Positions 15,405-22,749 of a stretch of DNA of 29,200 bases are shown piece by piece (position 1 is the stretch's first letter; every line of letters starts with the position of its first letter). The position numbers were made by a program, and so were the translations under genes. Under the pieces are notes generated by a model. The model worked only from the letters and a program-made list of their open reading frames with translations. It was not told the origin of the DNA and searched no databases. Source of the stretch: JBCDCE01 sp039182515. Lineage in GTDB: Bacteria > Pseudomonadota > Alphaproteobacteria > Rhodobacterales > Rhodobacteraceae. The stretch is taken from NCBI GenBank assembly GCA_039182515.1, contig JBCDCE010000050.1, positions 1-29,200 of the forward strand. Reading direction: 5' to 3'.

Positions 15405-15791
15405 ATGAAAGACACACAGGACGACGAGCCTGCAATTGGCGCTGTGCCAAAGCAGGTGCTCGATAGCTTCGCTGGCGAAGTCGACGCGGCCGCCTTGCTT
15501 TTAAAAGCGATGGGTCATCCGGGTCGCCTCATGATTTTATGTCATTTGGTGGGCTCTGAGAAATCCGTGACAGACCTTGAAGACATGCTCGGCGCGCGCC
15601 AAGCAAGCGTGTCTCAACAATTGTCGCGGTTGCGTTTTGAGGGCTTGGTTAAGCCGCGAAGGGTTGGAAAATCAATGCATTACAGCCTAGCAGACGCGCG
15701 TCTTGCACCGCTGCTCAGCATTCTTTTGCGCCAATTTTGTGGAGAGGCCAATCTGGACACTGCGATGACCGCGAGCGCAGAAGCCTTGTGA
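15405..15791 (+). CDS. ArsR-family repressor with SqrR/BigR-type cysteine pair
   Basis: A 128-residue winged-helix repressor. The recognition-helix region is ARQASVSQQLSRLRFEGLV, followed by the wing RRVGKSMHYSL. It holds only two cysteines, Cys46 (LMILCHL) and Cys112 (RQFCGE). They are 66 residues apart, the same spacing as the sensing cysteines of R. capsulatus SqrR (C41/C107) and BigR (C42/C108), which form a tetrasulfide or disulfide bridge and release DNA. It is therefore probably a persulfide or thiol-oxidation sensor. No sqr, sulfurtransferase or other sulfur gene lies next to it. I choose ATG 15405; the frame continues upstream to 15324 but only through leader sequence. It is divergent from tRNA-Arg. 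Confidence 0.85.
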   Translation: MKDTQDDEPAIGAVPKQVLDSFAGEVDAAALLLKAMGHPGRLMILCHLVGSEKSVTDLEDMLGARQASVSQQLSRLRFEGLVKPRRVGKSMHYSLADARLAPLLSILLRQFCGEANLDTAMTASAEAL

Positions 15792-15867
15792 AGCTGAGCC
15801 CTTCTCGATTTTGATCCGTCACAGCGCTTCGCCGCGCCCAAGTCCATCAAGTTGCCTTAAGCCTGGC

Positions 15868-16884
15868 TCATGTTTCGTCTTCGACCAGAGCTTTTCCCGC
15901 ACTTGCGAGCCATTCCACAGCTGAGCGTGTTTCTGCATTTCCAAGAGGGTTGGCGGCATTGCCCTGTAGCGCCCGCGCTAAGACGCCCTGGAGAATCGCC
16001 AAGAACCGAAAATGCGCAAACACGAGGTAAAAGACCCAGCTTTCAGGCGCAGAAAACCCCGTGCGGGCGATATATCGCTCTGTATAAAGCGCATCGGACG
16101 GTAGGTTCAGCGCTGCGCGATCGAGACCACCGAGGCCCTTGAAAGGGCCGGCATGAGGCATCCGCCACATCATCATTTGGTAGGCCAAATCCGCAAAGGG
16201 ATGTCCCAAAGTGCTGAGTTCCCAATCGAGAAGGGCAGAGACCCGCGCGGTATCTGGGGCAAAGATCATATTGTCGAGGCGAAAATCGCCATGGGTCAGA
16301 CAAACCAGCCCATCATCGGCAGGCATTGCCTCTAAAAGCCAAGCCTGCAGCCAATCCGCGTCCGGCAGCGGCTCGGTCTCAGCCGCTTTATAGGCGCGGC
16401 CCCAGGTCGCCAATTGCCGCGCATAGTATCCAGACGGAGGTCCATAGTCGCCCAAACCAACGGTTTCCGGATCCACGCGGTGCAAAGCGGCAAGCGTTGT
16501 GTTCATCGCGTCATAGATCTCAGGGCGGGCTGGGATCTCTGGCAGCGCTGGATCCCAAAAAATGCGGCCCTCAATATGCTCCATGACGAAAAACTGGGCC
16601 CCCAAAGCGCTGGTCTCGCCCGAGAGATAAAAGACCTCCGGCACAGGCACATCGCTTTGATGCAGCGCGCGCATCACCCGGTATTCTCGGTCCACAGCAT
16701 GTGCGCCTTTCAGGAGCTTTCCAGGAGGCTTGGCGCGCAACACATAAGTGCGCTCGGGGGTGTCGATTTGGTAGGTCGGATTGGACTGACCGGCTTTGAA
16801 CCGCCGCATCCCTGAAATTTTGGAAAACCCAGGAATATGGCTGCTGAGTTCGCGAGCAAGGGCGTCTTGAGAAAACTGATGCAT
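15868..16884 (-). CDS. APH-family kinase (ACAD10/11 kinase-domain type, LvaA-like)
   Basis: A 338-residue aminoglycoside-phosphotransferase-fold kinase. The N-lobe has YVLRAKPPGKLL (Lys near 52) and the Glu-containing VDREYRVMRAL. The catalytic loop is LTHGDFRLDNMIF (residues 197-208: His198, Asp200, Asn205) and the metal-binding segment is LLDWELSTLGHPFADLAY (Asp220). This sequence type is the one found fused to acyl-CoA dehydrogenase in eukaryotic ACAD10/11, and in P. putida LvaA, which phosphorylates 4-hydroxyacyl-CoA. It is divergent from an acyl-CoA dehydrogenase gene, 72 bases apart. The ATG at 16884 has a GGGAG ribosome binding site; an upstream in-frame start at 16938 lacks family similarity. 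It is not likely to be an antibiotic-resistance gene. Confidence 0.88.
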   Translation of the reverse strand: MHQFSQDALARELSSHIPGFSKISGMRRFKAGQSNPTYQIDTPERTYVLRAKPPGKLLKGAHAVDREYRVMRALHQSDVPVPEVFYLSGETSALGAQFFVMEHIEGRIFWDPALPEIPARPEIYDAMNTTLAALHRVDPETVGLGDYGPPSGYYARQLATWGRAYKAAETEPLPDADWLQAWLLEAMPADDGLVCLTHGDFRLDNMIFAPDTARVSALLDWELSTLGHPFADLAYQMMMWRMPHAGPFKGLGGLDRAALNLPSDALYTERYIARTGFSAPESWVFYLVFAHFRFLAILQGVLARALQGNAANPLGNAETRSAVEWLASAGKALVEDET

Positions 16885-16956
16885 TTTACGGGGCTCCCTT
16901 GTTTTAGACTGCGCACCTGGGCCAAGGTTGCAAGACAAACCAGGGAGGGTCGAGGG

Positions 16957-18186
16957 ATGAATTTTGGCTTGAGGCCGGAAATCGAAGCGCGGTTAGAGGC
17001 TGTGCGGGCGATGATCCAAGACGAGATCTTGCCTATGGATGCAGCCTATCATGCGGAAATCGACAAGGGCGACCGCTGGAGCTTCACGCCCCGTCAAAGC
17101 GATATTCTCGAAGGCTTGAAAGCCAAGGCCAAAGCGGCAGGTCTTTGGAATTTTTGGCTCACCGACAGCGCAAGCGGCTTGGGGTTAACAACGGTGGAAT
17201 ACGCCTATTTCGCAGAAGAAATGGGCAAATCAACGCTCGCGGCAGAGGTTTTCAATTGCAATGCGCCTGATACGGGCAACATGGAAGTCTTTGAGCGCTT
17301 TGGCTCGGAGGAGATGAAAGCAACTTGGCTTGCACCTTTGCTCGCAGGGGAGATCCGTTCGGCTTATCTAATGACCGAGCCAGACGTTGCCTCGTCGGAT
17401 GCCACAAATATTTCCATGTCGGCCGTGCGCGAAGGCGATCATTACGTTCTCAATGGTGAGAAGTACTTTGCCAGTGGCGCCGGGGATCCGCGCTGTGCGG
17501 TCTATATCGTTATGGTCAAAACGGGCACGGATACCGATCCCAAGCACAAGCGCCATTCAATGATCGTGGTCGATGCCAAAACGCCCGGTATCGAAGTTCT
17601 GCGCCCGATGCATGTGTATGGCCACGACGATGCGCCTCATGGTCATATGCATATCCGTTTCAAAGACGTGGCCGTGCGCGCTGATAACATGCTTTTGGGT
17701 GAAGGCCGGGGCTTTGAGATTGCCCAAGGCCGGCTGGGGCCAGGGCGCATTCATCATTGCATGCGTGTGATCGGCATGGCCGAAGTGGCGCTTGAGCTCA
17801 TGTGCCAACGCAGCCTGCGCCGCGAGGCTTTTGGCAAATCGCTTTCCGCCCTTGGGGCCAATCACGATATCATCGCAGATGCGCGCATGGGCATCGAACA
17901 GGCGCGGCTCTTGTGCCTAAAGGCGGCTCACATGATGGATACGATGAGCCCCCGCGAGGCAGCCCCTTGGATCAGTCAGATCAAAGTTGTGGCGCCCAAT
18001 ATGGCGCTCAAGGTGATTGATGAGGCGATCCAAATGCATGGCGGCACGGGCATCAGCCAGGACACTCCACTATGGCGGATGTGGCTTTATGCGCGGTGGT
18101 TGCGACTGGCAGATGGGCCGGACGCTGTGCACCGCAGGCAAGCCGCACGGGCAGAGTTGCGCCGCCACACGCAAGAGCGTGTTTGA
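16957..18186 (+). CDS. Acyl-CoA dehydrogenase (ACAD11/LvaC-like)
   Basis: A 409-residue flavoprotein with the three acyl-CoA dehydrogenase domains in order: a helical N-domain, the FAD-binding middle domain (SAYLMTEPDVASSDATNI; GEKYFASGAGDPRC) and the helical C-domain (RLGPGRIHHCMRVIG, RREAFGKSLSALGANHDIIAD, MHGGTGISQDTPLWRMWLYARWLRLADGPDAVH). The final RLADGPD.VH end is typical of the ACAD10/11 subgroup. In that subgroup, and in LvaC, the enzyme removes phosphate from 4-phosphoacyl-CoA made by an APH-type kinase; the divergent kinase gene supports that role. The ATG has a strong ribosome binding site (GGGAGGG). A clear terminator follows the stop at 18212. Confidence 0.9.
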   Translation: MNFGLRPEIEARLEAVRAMIQDEILPMDAAYHAEIDKGDRWSFTPRQSDILEGLKAKAKAAGLWNFWLTDSASGLGLTTVEYAYFAEEMGKSTLAAEVFNCNAPDTGNMEVFERFGSEEMKATWLAPLLAGEIRSAYLMTEPDVASSDATNISMSAVREGDHYVLNGEKYFASGAGDPRCAVYIVMVKTGTDTDPKHKRHSMIVVDAKTPGIEVLRPMHVYGHDDAPHGHMHIRFKDVAVRADNMLLGEGRGFEIAQGRLGPGRIHHCMRVIGMAEVALELMCQRSLRREAFGKSLSALGANHDIIADARMGIEQARLLCLKAAHMMDTMSPREAAPWISQIKVVAPNMALKVIDEAIQMHGGTGISQDTPLWRMWLYARWLRLADGPDAVHRRQAARAELRRHTQERV

Positions 18187-18211
18187 TCCAAGGCTCTGAT
18201 AACCCATAAGA

Positions 18212-18242
18212 AAAAGGCCCTCCGAGGGAAAGAGGGCCTTTT
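18212..18242. terminator. Bidirectional intrinsic terminator after the acyl-CoA dehydrogenase gene
   Basis: An 11-bp perfect stem (18212-18222 with 18232-18242) with a 9-base loop, flanked by an A-run on the left and a T-run on the right. It lies 26 bases after the stop codon and could work on both strands. Confidence 0.9.
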
Positions 18243-18675
18243 GAGTTGGTGTGTGTGTCTGGTTTTGCGCAGGATTGCCCCCTGCTTTTGGGCCAGAAGT
18301 TTTTTTGATCGTTTTGCTCGATATGTATCTGGGGGTGTTGAGGTTGAAAGCAAAGACACTGGCCATTGCAGCAGCGCGGGGGAGTGCACAGCAACGTCCG
18401 GGGGGGTGGAAGGCCAGTGTTTCGCGTCTTGCCTATAATCCTTTTGCTCAACGATTATTGTTGAGAAATAGATGACGGTCATTTGTGTCGATTCTGTGCC
18501 CGAAGAAGGGTGGTTTTGAGACAAAGCCATATGCCAGCTCGACCGGGCCGAAGGGGCGGGCGTGGTTACTGGCACAATCTGGAACATTGGCCGGCAAAAA
18601 AAACGGTTGCAAGCCAGAGTGGAGCCGCACGTGTGATCGCGCGCGGTCAGATAATTTTGGAGATCGCTATCGGCG
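18243..18675. other. 433-base stretch without a recognised gene
   Basis: This stretch lies between the terminator and the 3' end of the minus-strand ArsR gene. Short open frames exist on both strands, but none has a plausible start with ribosome binding site or recognisable protein features. I looked for tmRNA, SRP RNA and RNase P signature segments and saw none. A TATAAT box occurs at 18434-18439, but without a convincing -35 box. There are G-runs (for example around 18398-18408) and an A-run at 18597-18603. It may hold a decayed gene or an unknown RNA; neither can be supported. Confidence 0.4.
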
Positions 18676-18996
18676 TTAGGCAGGATGCCCGTTGAAGAGC
18701 TCGGCCAGGATTGTCACCATACGCGAGGTTTTCGGGTCCTTCAGGCGGTAAAACACCGTTTTGCCATCCCGGCGCGTTTCGACAATGCCTTCCTCGCGAA
18801 GCCGCGCAAGTTGTTGGCTCACAGCCGCTTGGCGGATGTTCAACAGGCGTTCAAGCTCACCCACTGATTTTTCACCCAGGCGCAAATGCGCCAAAATCAT
18901 CAATCGACCCTGGTGTCCCAAAGTCTTCATATAGCTTGCGGCATCCTCGGCCATTGGTTCGAGGACATCGATGATATTGTCAGCTGTATTAGACAC
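18676..18996 (-). CDS. ArsR-family repressor without cysteines
   Basis: A 106-residue winged-helix regulator starting at a GTG. The DNA-binding part is NIRQAAVSQQLARLREEGIV with the wing RRDGKTVFYRL. It aligns without gaps to the ArsR protein at 15405 over its core, but has Ala and Asn at the positions of the two sensing cysteines there (LMILAHL, ELFNGHP), and has no Cys at all. It can therefore sense neither persulfide nor thiophilic metals through thiols. A set of repeats just upstream (19017-19068) looks like its own operator. The minus-strand genes immediately upstream encode an enolase-superfamily protein and an alcohol dehydrogenase, which it may regulate. Confidence 0.85.
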   Translation of the reverse strand: MSNTADNIIDVLEPMAEDAASYMKTLGHQGRLMILAHLRLGEKSVGELERLLNIRQAAVSQQLARLREEGIVETRRDGKTVFYRLKDPKTSRMVTILAELFNGHPA

Positions 18997-19016
18997 AGAT
19001 TTTCCGATCGTTTCAG

Positions 19017-19068
19017 AAAGTGTAAACTTTAACGGTCACATGGACATGTAAACTTTAACATACACTTT
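19017..19068. promoter_or_regulatory. Repeated operator-like sequence upstream of the cysteine-less ArsR gene
   Basis: The 13-mer TGTAAACTTTAAC occurs twice in direct orientation (19021-19033 and 19047-19059), 26 bases apart. In addition AAAGTGTA (19017-19024) has its inverted partner TACACTTT at 19061-19068. The cluster lies 21-72 bases upstream of the GTG start at 18996, where the promoter should be. Autoregulation by the ArsR protein is the simplest reading. Confidence 0.6.
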
Positions 19069-19088
19069 TGGACGACGGAAGCGTTTTT

Positions 19089-20327
19089 CTATTCACTTTT
19101 TACAATTTGTGGGGCGCCTCCTTCAAAAGAATTGCCCTTTTCATAGTCGCAAGGCGCGTCTTGCATCTCTAAATGGAGGCCTGTTCCGGTATAAGGATGC
19201 GCCCGCGCCAAGGCCTCATTTACCTCGATACCCAAGCCAGGGGCTTGATTTGGAACGATAAATCCGTTTTCAACCGCGAGACTGTTTGAAATGAGCGCTG
19301 CATGGAACTCTGTCTCAATCGTTTCACACATGAGCAAATTGGGCAGCGTGGTCCCCAGCGCAATATTTGCGGACCATTCCACCGGACCTGCATAAAGATG
19401 AGGCGCTACAAGGGCATTTTTCACTTCTGCGAGGGTCGCGATCTTCTTGGTCTCCCAGATTCCCCCAGAGCGCCCCAACGCGGGCTGAAGAATACGCACG
19501 CCGCCTTCGTTCAAAGCTTGGGCAAATTCAGCCTTGGTGCAGAGCCGCTCCCCGGTGGCGACAGGGATCGACGTAGATCGAGAAACCTCGCCCATCTGAC
19601 CAAAATTATCCGGCGGAATGGGCTCTTCGAACCACAAAGGATTATAAGGCTCCAGCGACCGCGCCAGCCGGATGGCTCCACCTGTGCTAAACTGCCCATG
19701 GGTGCCAAACAGAAGATCTGCGCGGTCACCCACAGCCTCTCTAATGGCTTTGCAAAAGGCCACTGACATCGAGATGTCCCGCATCCCAGGCTCATGCCCG
19801 CCGCGCATCGTATAAGGGCCAGCGGGGTCGAACTTGATCGCCGTATAGCCGCGCTCCACGCAAGCGAGGGCGGCTTCTGCAGCCATATCGGGCGAGGTCC
19901 AAAACTCAGACGGCGTGTGATGTGGCAGAGGATAAAGATAAGTGTAGGCGCGCAGGCGCTCATTGATCATACCGCCTAGGAGGGCCCAAACAGGCCGGTC
20001 TCGCGCCTTGCCCAGAATGTCCCAACAGGCCATCTCGAGGCCGGACCAAGCGCCGATCACGGTCAAATCTGGCCTTTGCGTGAAGCCTGAGGAATAGACC
20101 CTCCGGAACATCAATTCGATGTTCTCAGGGTTTGTGCCCGCCATTTGCCGCGCGAAGACATCCTCGACGACGCCGCGCATCGCTTCTGGCCCAACAGAGC
20201 TTGCATAGCATTCGCCCCAACCGGTGATGCCGGTGTCTGTGGTGACTTTCACCAAGATCCAATAGCGCCCGCCCCAGCCAGGGGCAGGGGGCGCTGTGAT
20301 GACGATGTCGAGGTCCTTTAAAATCAT
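19089..20327 (-). CDS. Enolase-superfamily protein (mandelate racemase/galactonate dehydratase type)
   Basis: A 412-residue member of the mandelate racemase/muconate lactonising subgroup, probably a sugar-acid dehydratase. It has the N-terminal capping domain and the barrel segments TAIKFDP (Lys165), LLFGTHGQF (205-213), LWFEEPIPP (Glu234/235), VATGERL (Glu260) and VAPHLYAGP (His310). Galactonate dehydratase has an Asp metal ligand at the end of the third barrel strand, in a D-F-H-G-R motif; here the aligned position is Gly208 and only His210 remains. I recall other proteins with FGTHGQ, so this is probably a subfamily trait. The substrate is unknown. It lies 48 bases downstream of an alcohol dehydrogenase gene, a common pairing in sugar-acid or polyol catabolism. 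Confidence 0.85.
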   Translation of the reverse strand: MILKDLDIVITAPPAPGWGGRYWILVKVTTDTGITGWGECYASSVGPEAMRGVVEDVFARQMAGTNPENIELMFRRVYSSGFTQRPDLTVIGAWSGLEMACWDILGKARDRPVWALLGGMINERLRAYTYLYPLPHHTPSEFWTSPDMAAEAALACVERGYTAIKFDPAGPYTMRGGHEPGMRDISMSVAFCKAIREAVGDRADLLFGTHGQFSTGGAIRLARSLEPYNPLWFEEPIPPDNFGQMGEVSRSTSIPVATGERLCTKAEFAQALNEGGVRILQPALGRSGGIWETKKIATLAEVKNALVAPHLYAGPVEWSANIALGTTLPNLLMCETIETEFHAALISNSLAVENGFIVPNQAPGLGIEVNEALARAHPYTGTGLHLEMQDAPCDYEKGNSFEGGAPQIVKSE

Positions 20328-20375
20328 GGCGGATCGGTCCTTGCGGCTTTGCGCACCATGAGGCCCAAGCTTGGC

Positions 20376-21458
20376 TCAGGTGTCAAAGACAATCACGTTG
20401 CGCTTGGCTGTGCCGGATTTGGTATCTGCGATGGCCTCATTGATCTGATCAAGCGCATAGCGATTGGAGATCAAATCATCGAGCTCAAGACGGCCTTGTT
20501 GATAGAGATCCACCATCCACGGAATATCGCGGGCGATGACCACGTCGCCCATCTTGGAGCCTTTCATGCCCTGGCCCGTGGCGGCAAAAATCACTGGCTC
20601 ATAGGTGGCTGTGCCGCCTGAGTGCGGCATGCCAACCATAATGACTTGGCCACCGGGGGCCAAAAAGCGGGGCGCGGTGTCATAGGCAGGCAGAGCGCCC
20701 ACGGTGACAATCACCGCATCTGCCATGCGCCCAATGGCGCGGTAGAGATCTTTCCAAGGTTTGGGATTGGTGGCCAGGATCCCGTCTGTTGCGCCAAAGC
20801 GCTTTGCGGTTTCGAGCTTTTCTTCGGTCATATCGACCGCGACGATCCGGCGTGCCCCTGCAATCCGCGCGCCTTGGATGGCGTTGAGCCCAACGCCGCC
20901 CGCGCCAATCACAACCACATCTTGGCCAGCCCGCAGCTCAGCTGCATTCACCACAGCGCCAACGCCCGTGATCACGCCGCAGGCCAAAAGCGCTGCGCTG
21001 TCCATGGGCATGGTTTCAGGGACTTTCACCGCCTGGCTGTGATGGACCACGATCTTTTCGGCGAAGGCGCCGCAGAACATGGCTTGCACTATGGGGGCGC
21101 CGTTTGCGTCTGTGATCGGATTGCGGGGATCGGGGCTTTCGCAAGCCACAGGGCGACCTGACCCGCAGGAGGGGCAAGCACCACAGGCGCGAATGAGCGT
21201 GACCACCACCCGGTCTCCGACGCTTAAGCCACCGCTACTCTCTCCAACGGCTGTCACAATGCCCGCCGCTTCATGCCCGAAGATCGCGGGCAGCTTTCCA
21301 CCCCAAGCGCCTTCGGCATAAGAAATGTCGGAATGGCAAATGGCACAGGCCGAAAGGGTCACTTCCAATTCGCCCGCTTCGGGTGCGCGAAGGTTGACGG
21401 TTTCGATCTCGAGCGGTGCTCCAAACTCACGACAAACGGCGGCTTTTACTTGGGTCAT
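20376..21458 (-). CDS. Zinc-dependent alcohol dehydrogenase (medium-chain)
   Basis: A 360-residue MDR-family NAD(P)-dependent dehydrogenase. The catalytic zinc ligands are visible as Cys41 (AICHSD) and His62-Glu63 (FGHEAAG). The structural zinc lobe has Cys92, Cys95, Cys98 and Cys106 in the canonical spacing. The Rossmann motif GAGGVGLNAIQGA and the following Asp (AVDMTEEK) point to NAD as cofactor. The sequence is of the class III-like/AdhC type rather than short yeast-type enzymes. The substrate is not evident. It lies 70 bases after the MFS gene and 48 bases before the enolase-superfamily gene, so it may be the first gene of a two-gene unit or part of a longer transcript from pobA. Confidence 0.9.
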   Translation of the reverse strand: MTQVKAAVCREFGAPLEIETVNLRAPEAGELEVTLSACAICHSDISYAEGAWGGKLPAIFGHEAAGIVTAVGESSGGLSVGDRVVVTLIRACGACPSCGSGRPVACESPDPRNPITDANGAPIVQAMFCGAFAEKIVVHHSQAVKVPETMPMDSAALLACGVITGVGAVVNAAELRAGQDVVVIGAGGVGLNAIQGARIAGARRIVAVDMTEEKLETAKRFGATDGILATNPKPWKDLYRAIGRMADAVIVTVGALPAYDTAPRFLAPGGQVIMVGMPHSGGTATYEPVIFAATGQGMKGSKMGDVVIARDIPWMVDLYQQGRLELDDLISNRYALDQINEAIADTKSGTAKRNVIVFDT

Positions 21459-21528
21459 GGGGATCTTATCTCAGATTAACTTTTAAGAGCTTTTCACGCT
21501 CATTTGGGCGGACTTGCCGAAAAACGAC

Positions 21529-22749
21529 TTAACCGGTCGCAGGCTGGCTCTTGCCGTTAAGGAACACGACTCCACACAGCACCATCAAGAGCGCAGAGAG
21601 CGCAAAGGGTGCGCCTGGGGCATAAAGGCCACCCTCTCGAGTAAAGGCCCAAAAAAGTGCCGTCATCACCAAAGGCGAAGTGATCTGGGCAAGCGCTTTG
21701 GCAGACGCAATCACGCCTTGCACCTCGCCCTGTTGGTCGTCGTCCGCACTTTTGGAGATGAGGCCTTGAAGCGCGGGCGTAACCACAGCGCCCAAAGCTG
21801 TGAAGGGCGTGAAGGCCAAAATCACCCAGCCAGAGTTCACAATTGCCAGCACACAAAAGGCCGCGAAATTGAAGGTGAACCCATAAAGGATCGTGCGCAC
21901 TTCGCCAAACTTCGGGATGATCCAACGGATCAAAAAGCCCTGCACAAGCACCATGGAAGCCCCAAAGCTCGCGAGGCTCAACCCCACCATTTGCTCTGAC
22001 CATCCAAAGCGTAGTGCCGTGAAATAGGCCCAGATCGCTGGGTACACGATGAAGGCGAATTCATAAATGAAGAAGATTACCAAGAAAGTCACGATGCCGG
22101 GCAGTTTTGAGAGTGCTTTGAGCGCTCCAAATGGGTTTGCGCGCGACCACTTAAAGGGCCTGCGGATGCTGTCTGTGACCGTCTCAGGCAGCACAAAATA
22201 TCCCAAAGCCAGATTGGCAAAGCCCAAAGCGGCAGCGGCATAGAAGGGCGCGCGGGTGCCAAATTCGGCCAGAAGCCCGCCAATGGCTGGGCCCAAGACA
22301 AAACCGATGCCAAAGGCGGCCCCCACAAGCCCGAAGTTCGCGGCCCGCTTTTCAGGGGGCGAAATGTCGGCAATGAAAGCGGCCGCTGTGGATTGGGTGG
22401 CCGCCGTGATCCCGCCCACGATGCGCGCTGCCAAGAGTATCCAGATCGAATGCGTGATCGCCATGACAAGATAGTCGAGCGCCATGACCGCCAGCGAGAT
22501 CAAAAGCACTGGTCTGCGCCCAAACCTGTCTGACAAAGACCCCACCGTAGGCCCGCATAAAAACTGCATAATCGCCCAAGCGAAGGTCAGAACACCGCCC
22601 CAAACCGCTGCTGTGCCGATTGAGGCGCCGTTCACTTCCTGCAAAAGCGTGGGCATCACCGGCAAAATGAGGCCAATGCCCATCGCATCAAGCGTCAGCG
22701 TGATGATGATGAAGGTGAAAGACAGCCTGTTTTCGCGCGGCGCACTCAC
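21529..22749 (-). CDS. Major facilitator superfamily transporter, TetA/DHA1-like
   Basis: A 406-residue inner-membrane protein with about 12 hydrophobic segments. MFS motif A is present in the loop between helices 2 and 3 (GSLSDRFGRRPVLL), and a motif-C-like GFVLGPAIGG lies in helix 5. The sequence resembles the TCR/Tet drug-proton antiporter group rather than the aromatic-acid importers (PcaK type), so export of a compound, or transport in an atypical family, is possible. Its ATG overlaps the pcaD stop by 4 bases (ATGA), so it is translationally coupled to the 4-hydroxybenzoate genes and is probably involved with aromatic compounds. A tetracycline-resistance function is not claimed. Confidence 0.85.
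   Translation of the reverse strand: MSAPRENRLSFTFIIITLTLDAMGIGLILPVMPTLLQEVNGASIGTAAVWGGVLTFAWAIMQFLCGPTVGSLSDRFGRRPVLLISLAVMALDYLVMAITHSIWILLAARIVGGITAATQSTAAAFIADISPPEKRAANFGLVGAAFGIGFVLGPAIGGLLAEFGTRAPFYAAAALGFANLALGYFVLPETVTDSIRRPFKWSRANPFGALKALSKLPGIVTFLVIFFIYEFAFIVYPAIWAYFTALRFGWSEQMVGLSLASFGASMVLVQGFLIRWIIPKFGEVRTILYGFTFNFAAFCVLAIVNSGWVILAFTPFTALGAVVTPALQGLISKSADDDQQGEVQGVIASAKALAQITSPLVMTALFWAFTREGGLYAPGAPFALSALLMVLCGVVFLNGKSQPATG

Noticed and set aside
15868..16884. Aminoglycoside resistance gene
   Set aside because: The APH fold is shared, but the sequence is of the ACAD10/11-associated kinase type and lies beside an acyl-CoA dehydrogenase.
18243..18675. tmRNA, SRP RNA or RNase P RNA in the large gap
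   Set aside because: None of the signature segments of these RNAs could be found on either strand.
21529..22749. Tetracycline resistance determinant
   Set aside because: Resemblance to the Tet group is general MFS similarity; the gene is coupled to pobA-pcaD and has no tetR neighbour.
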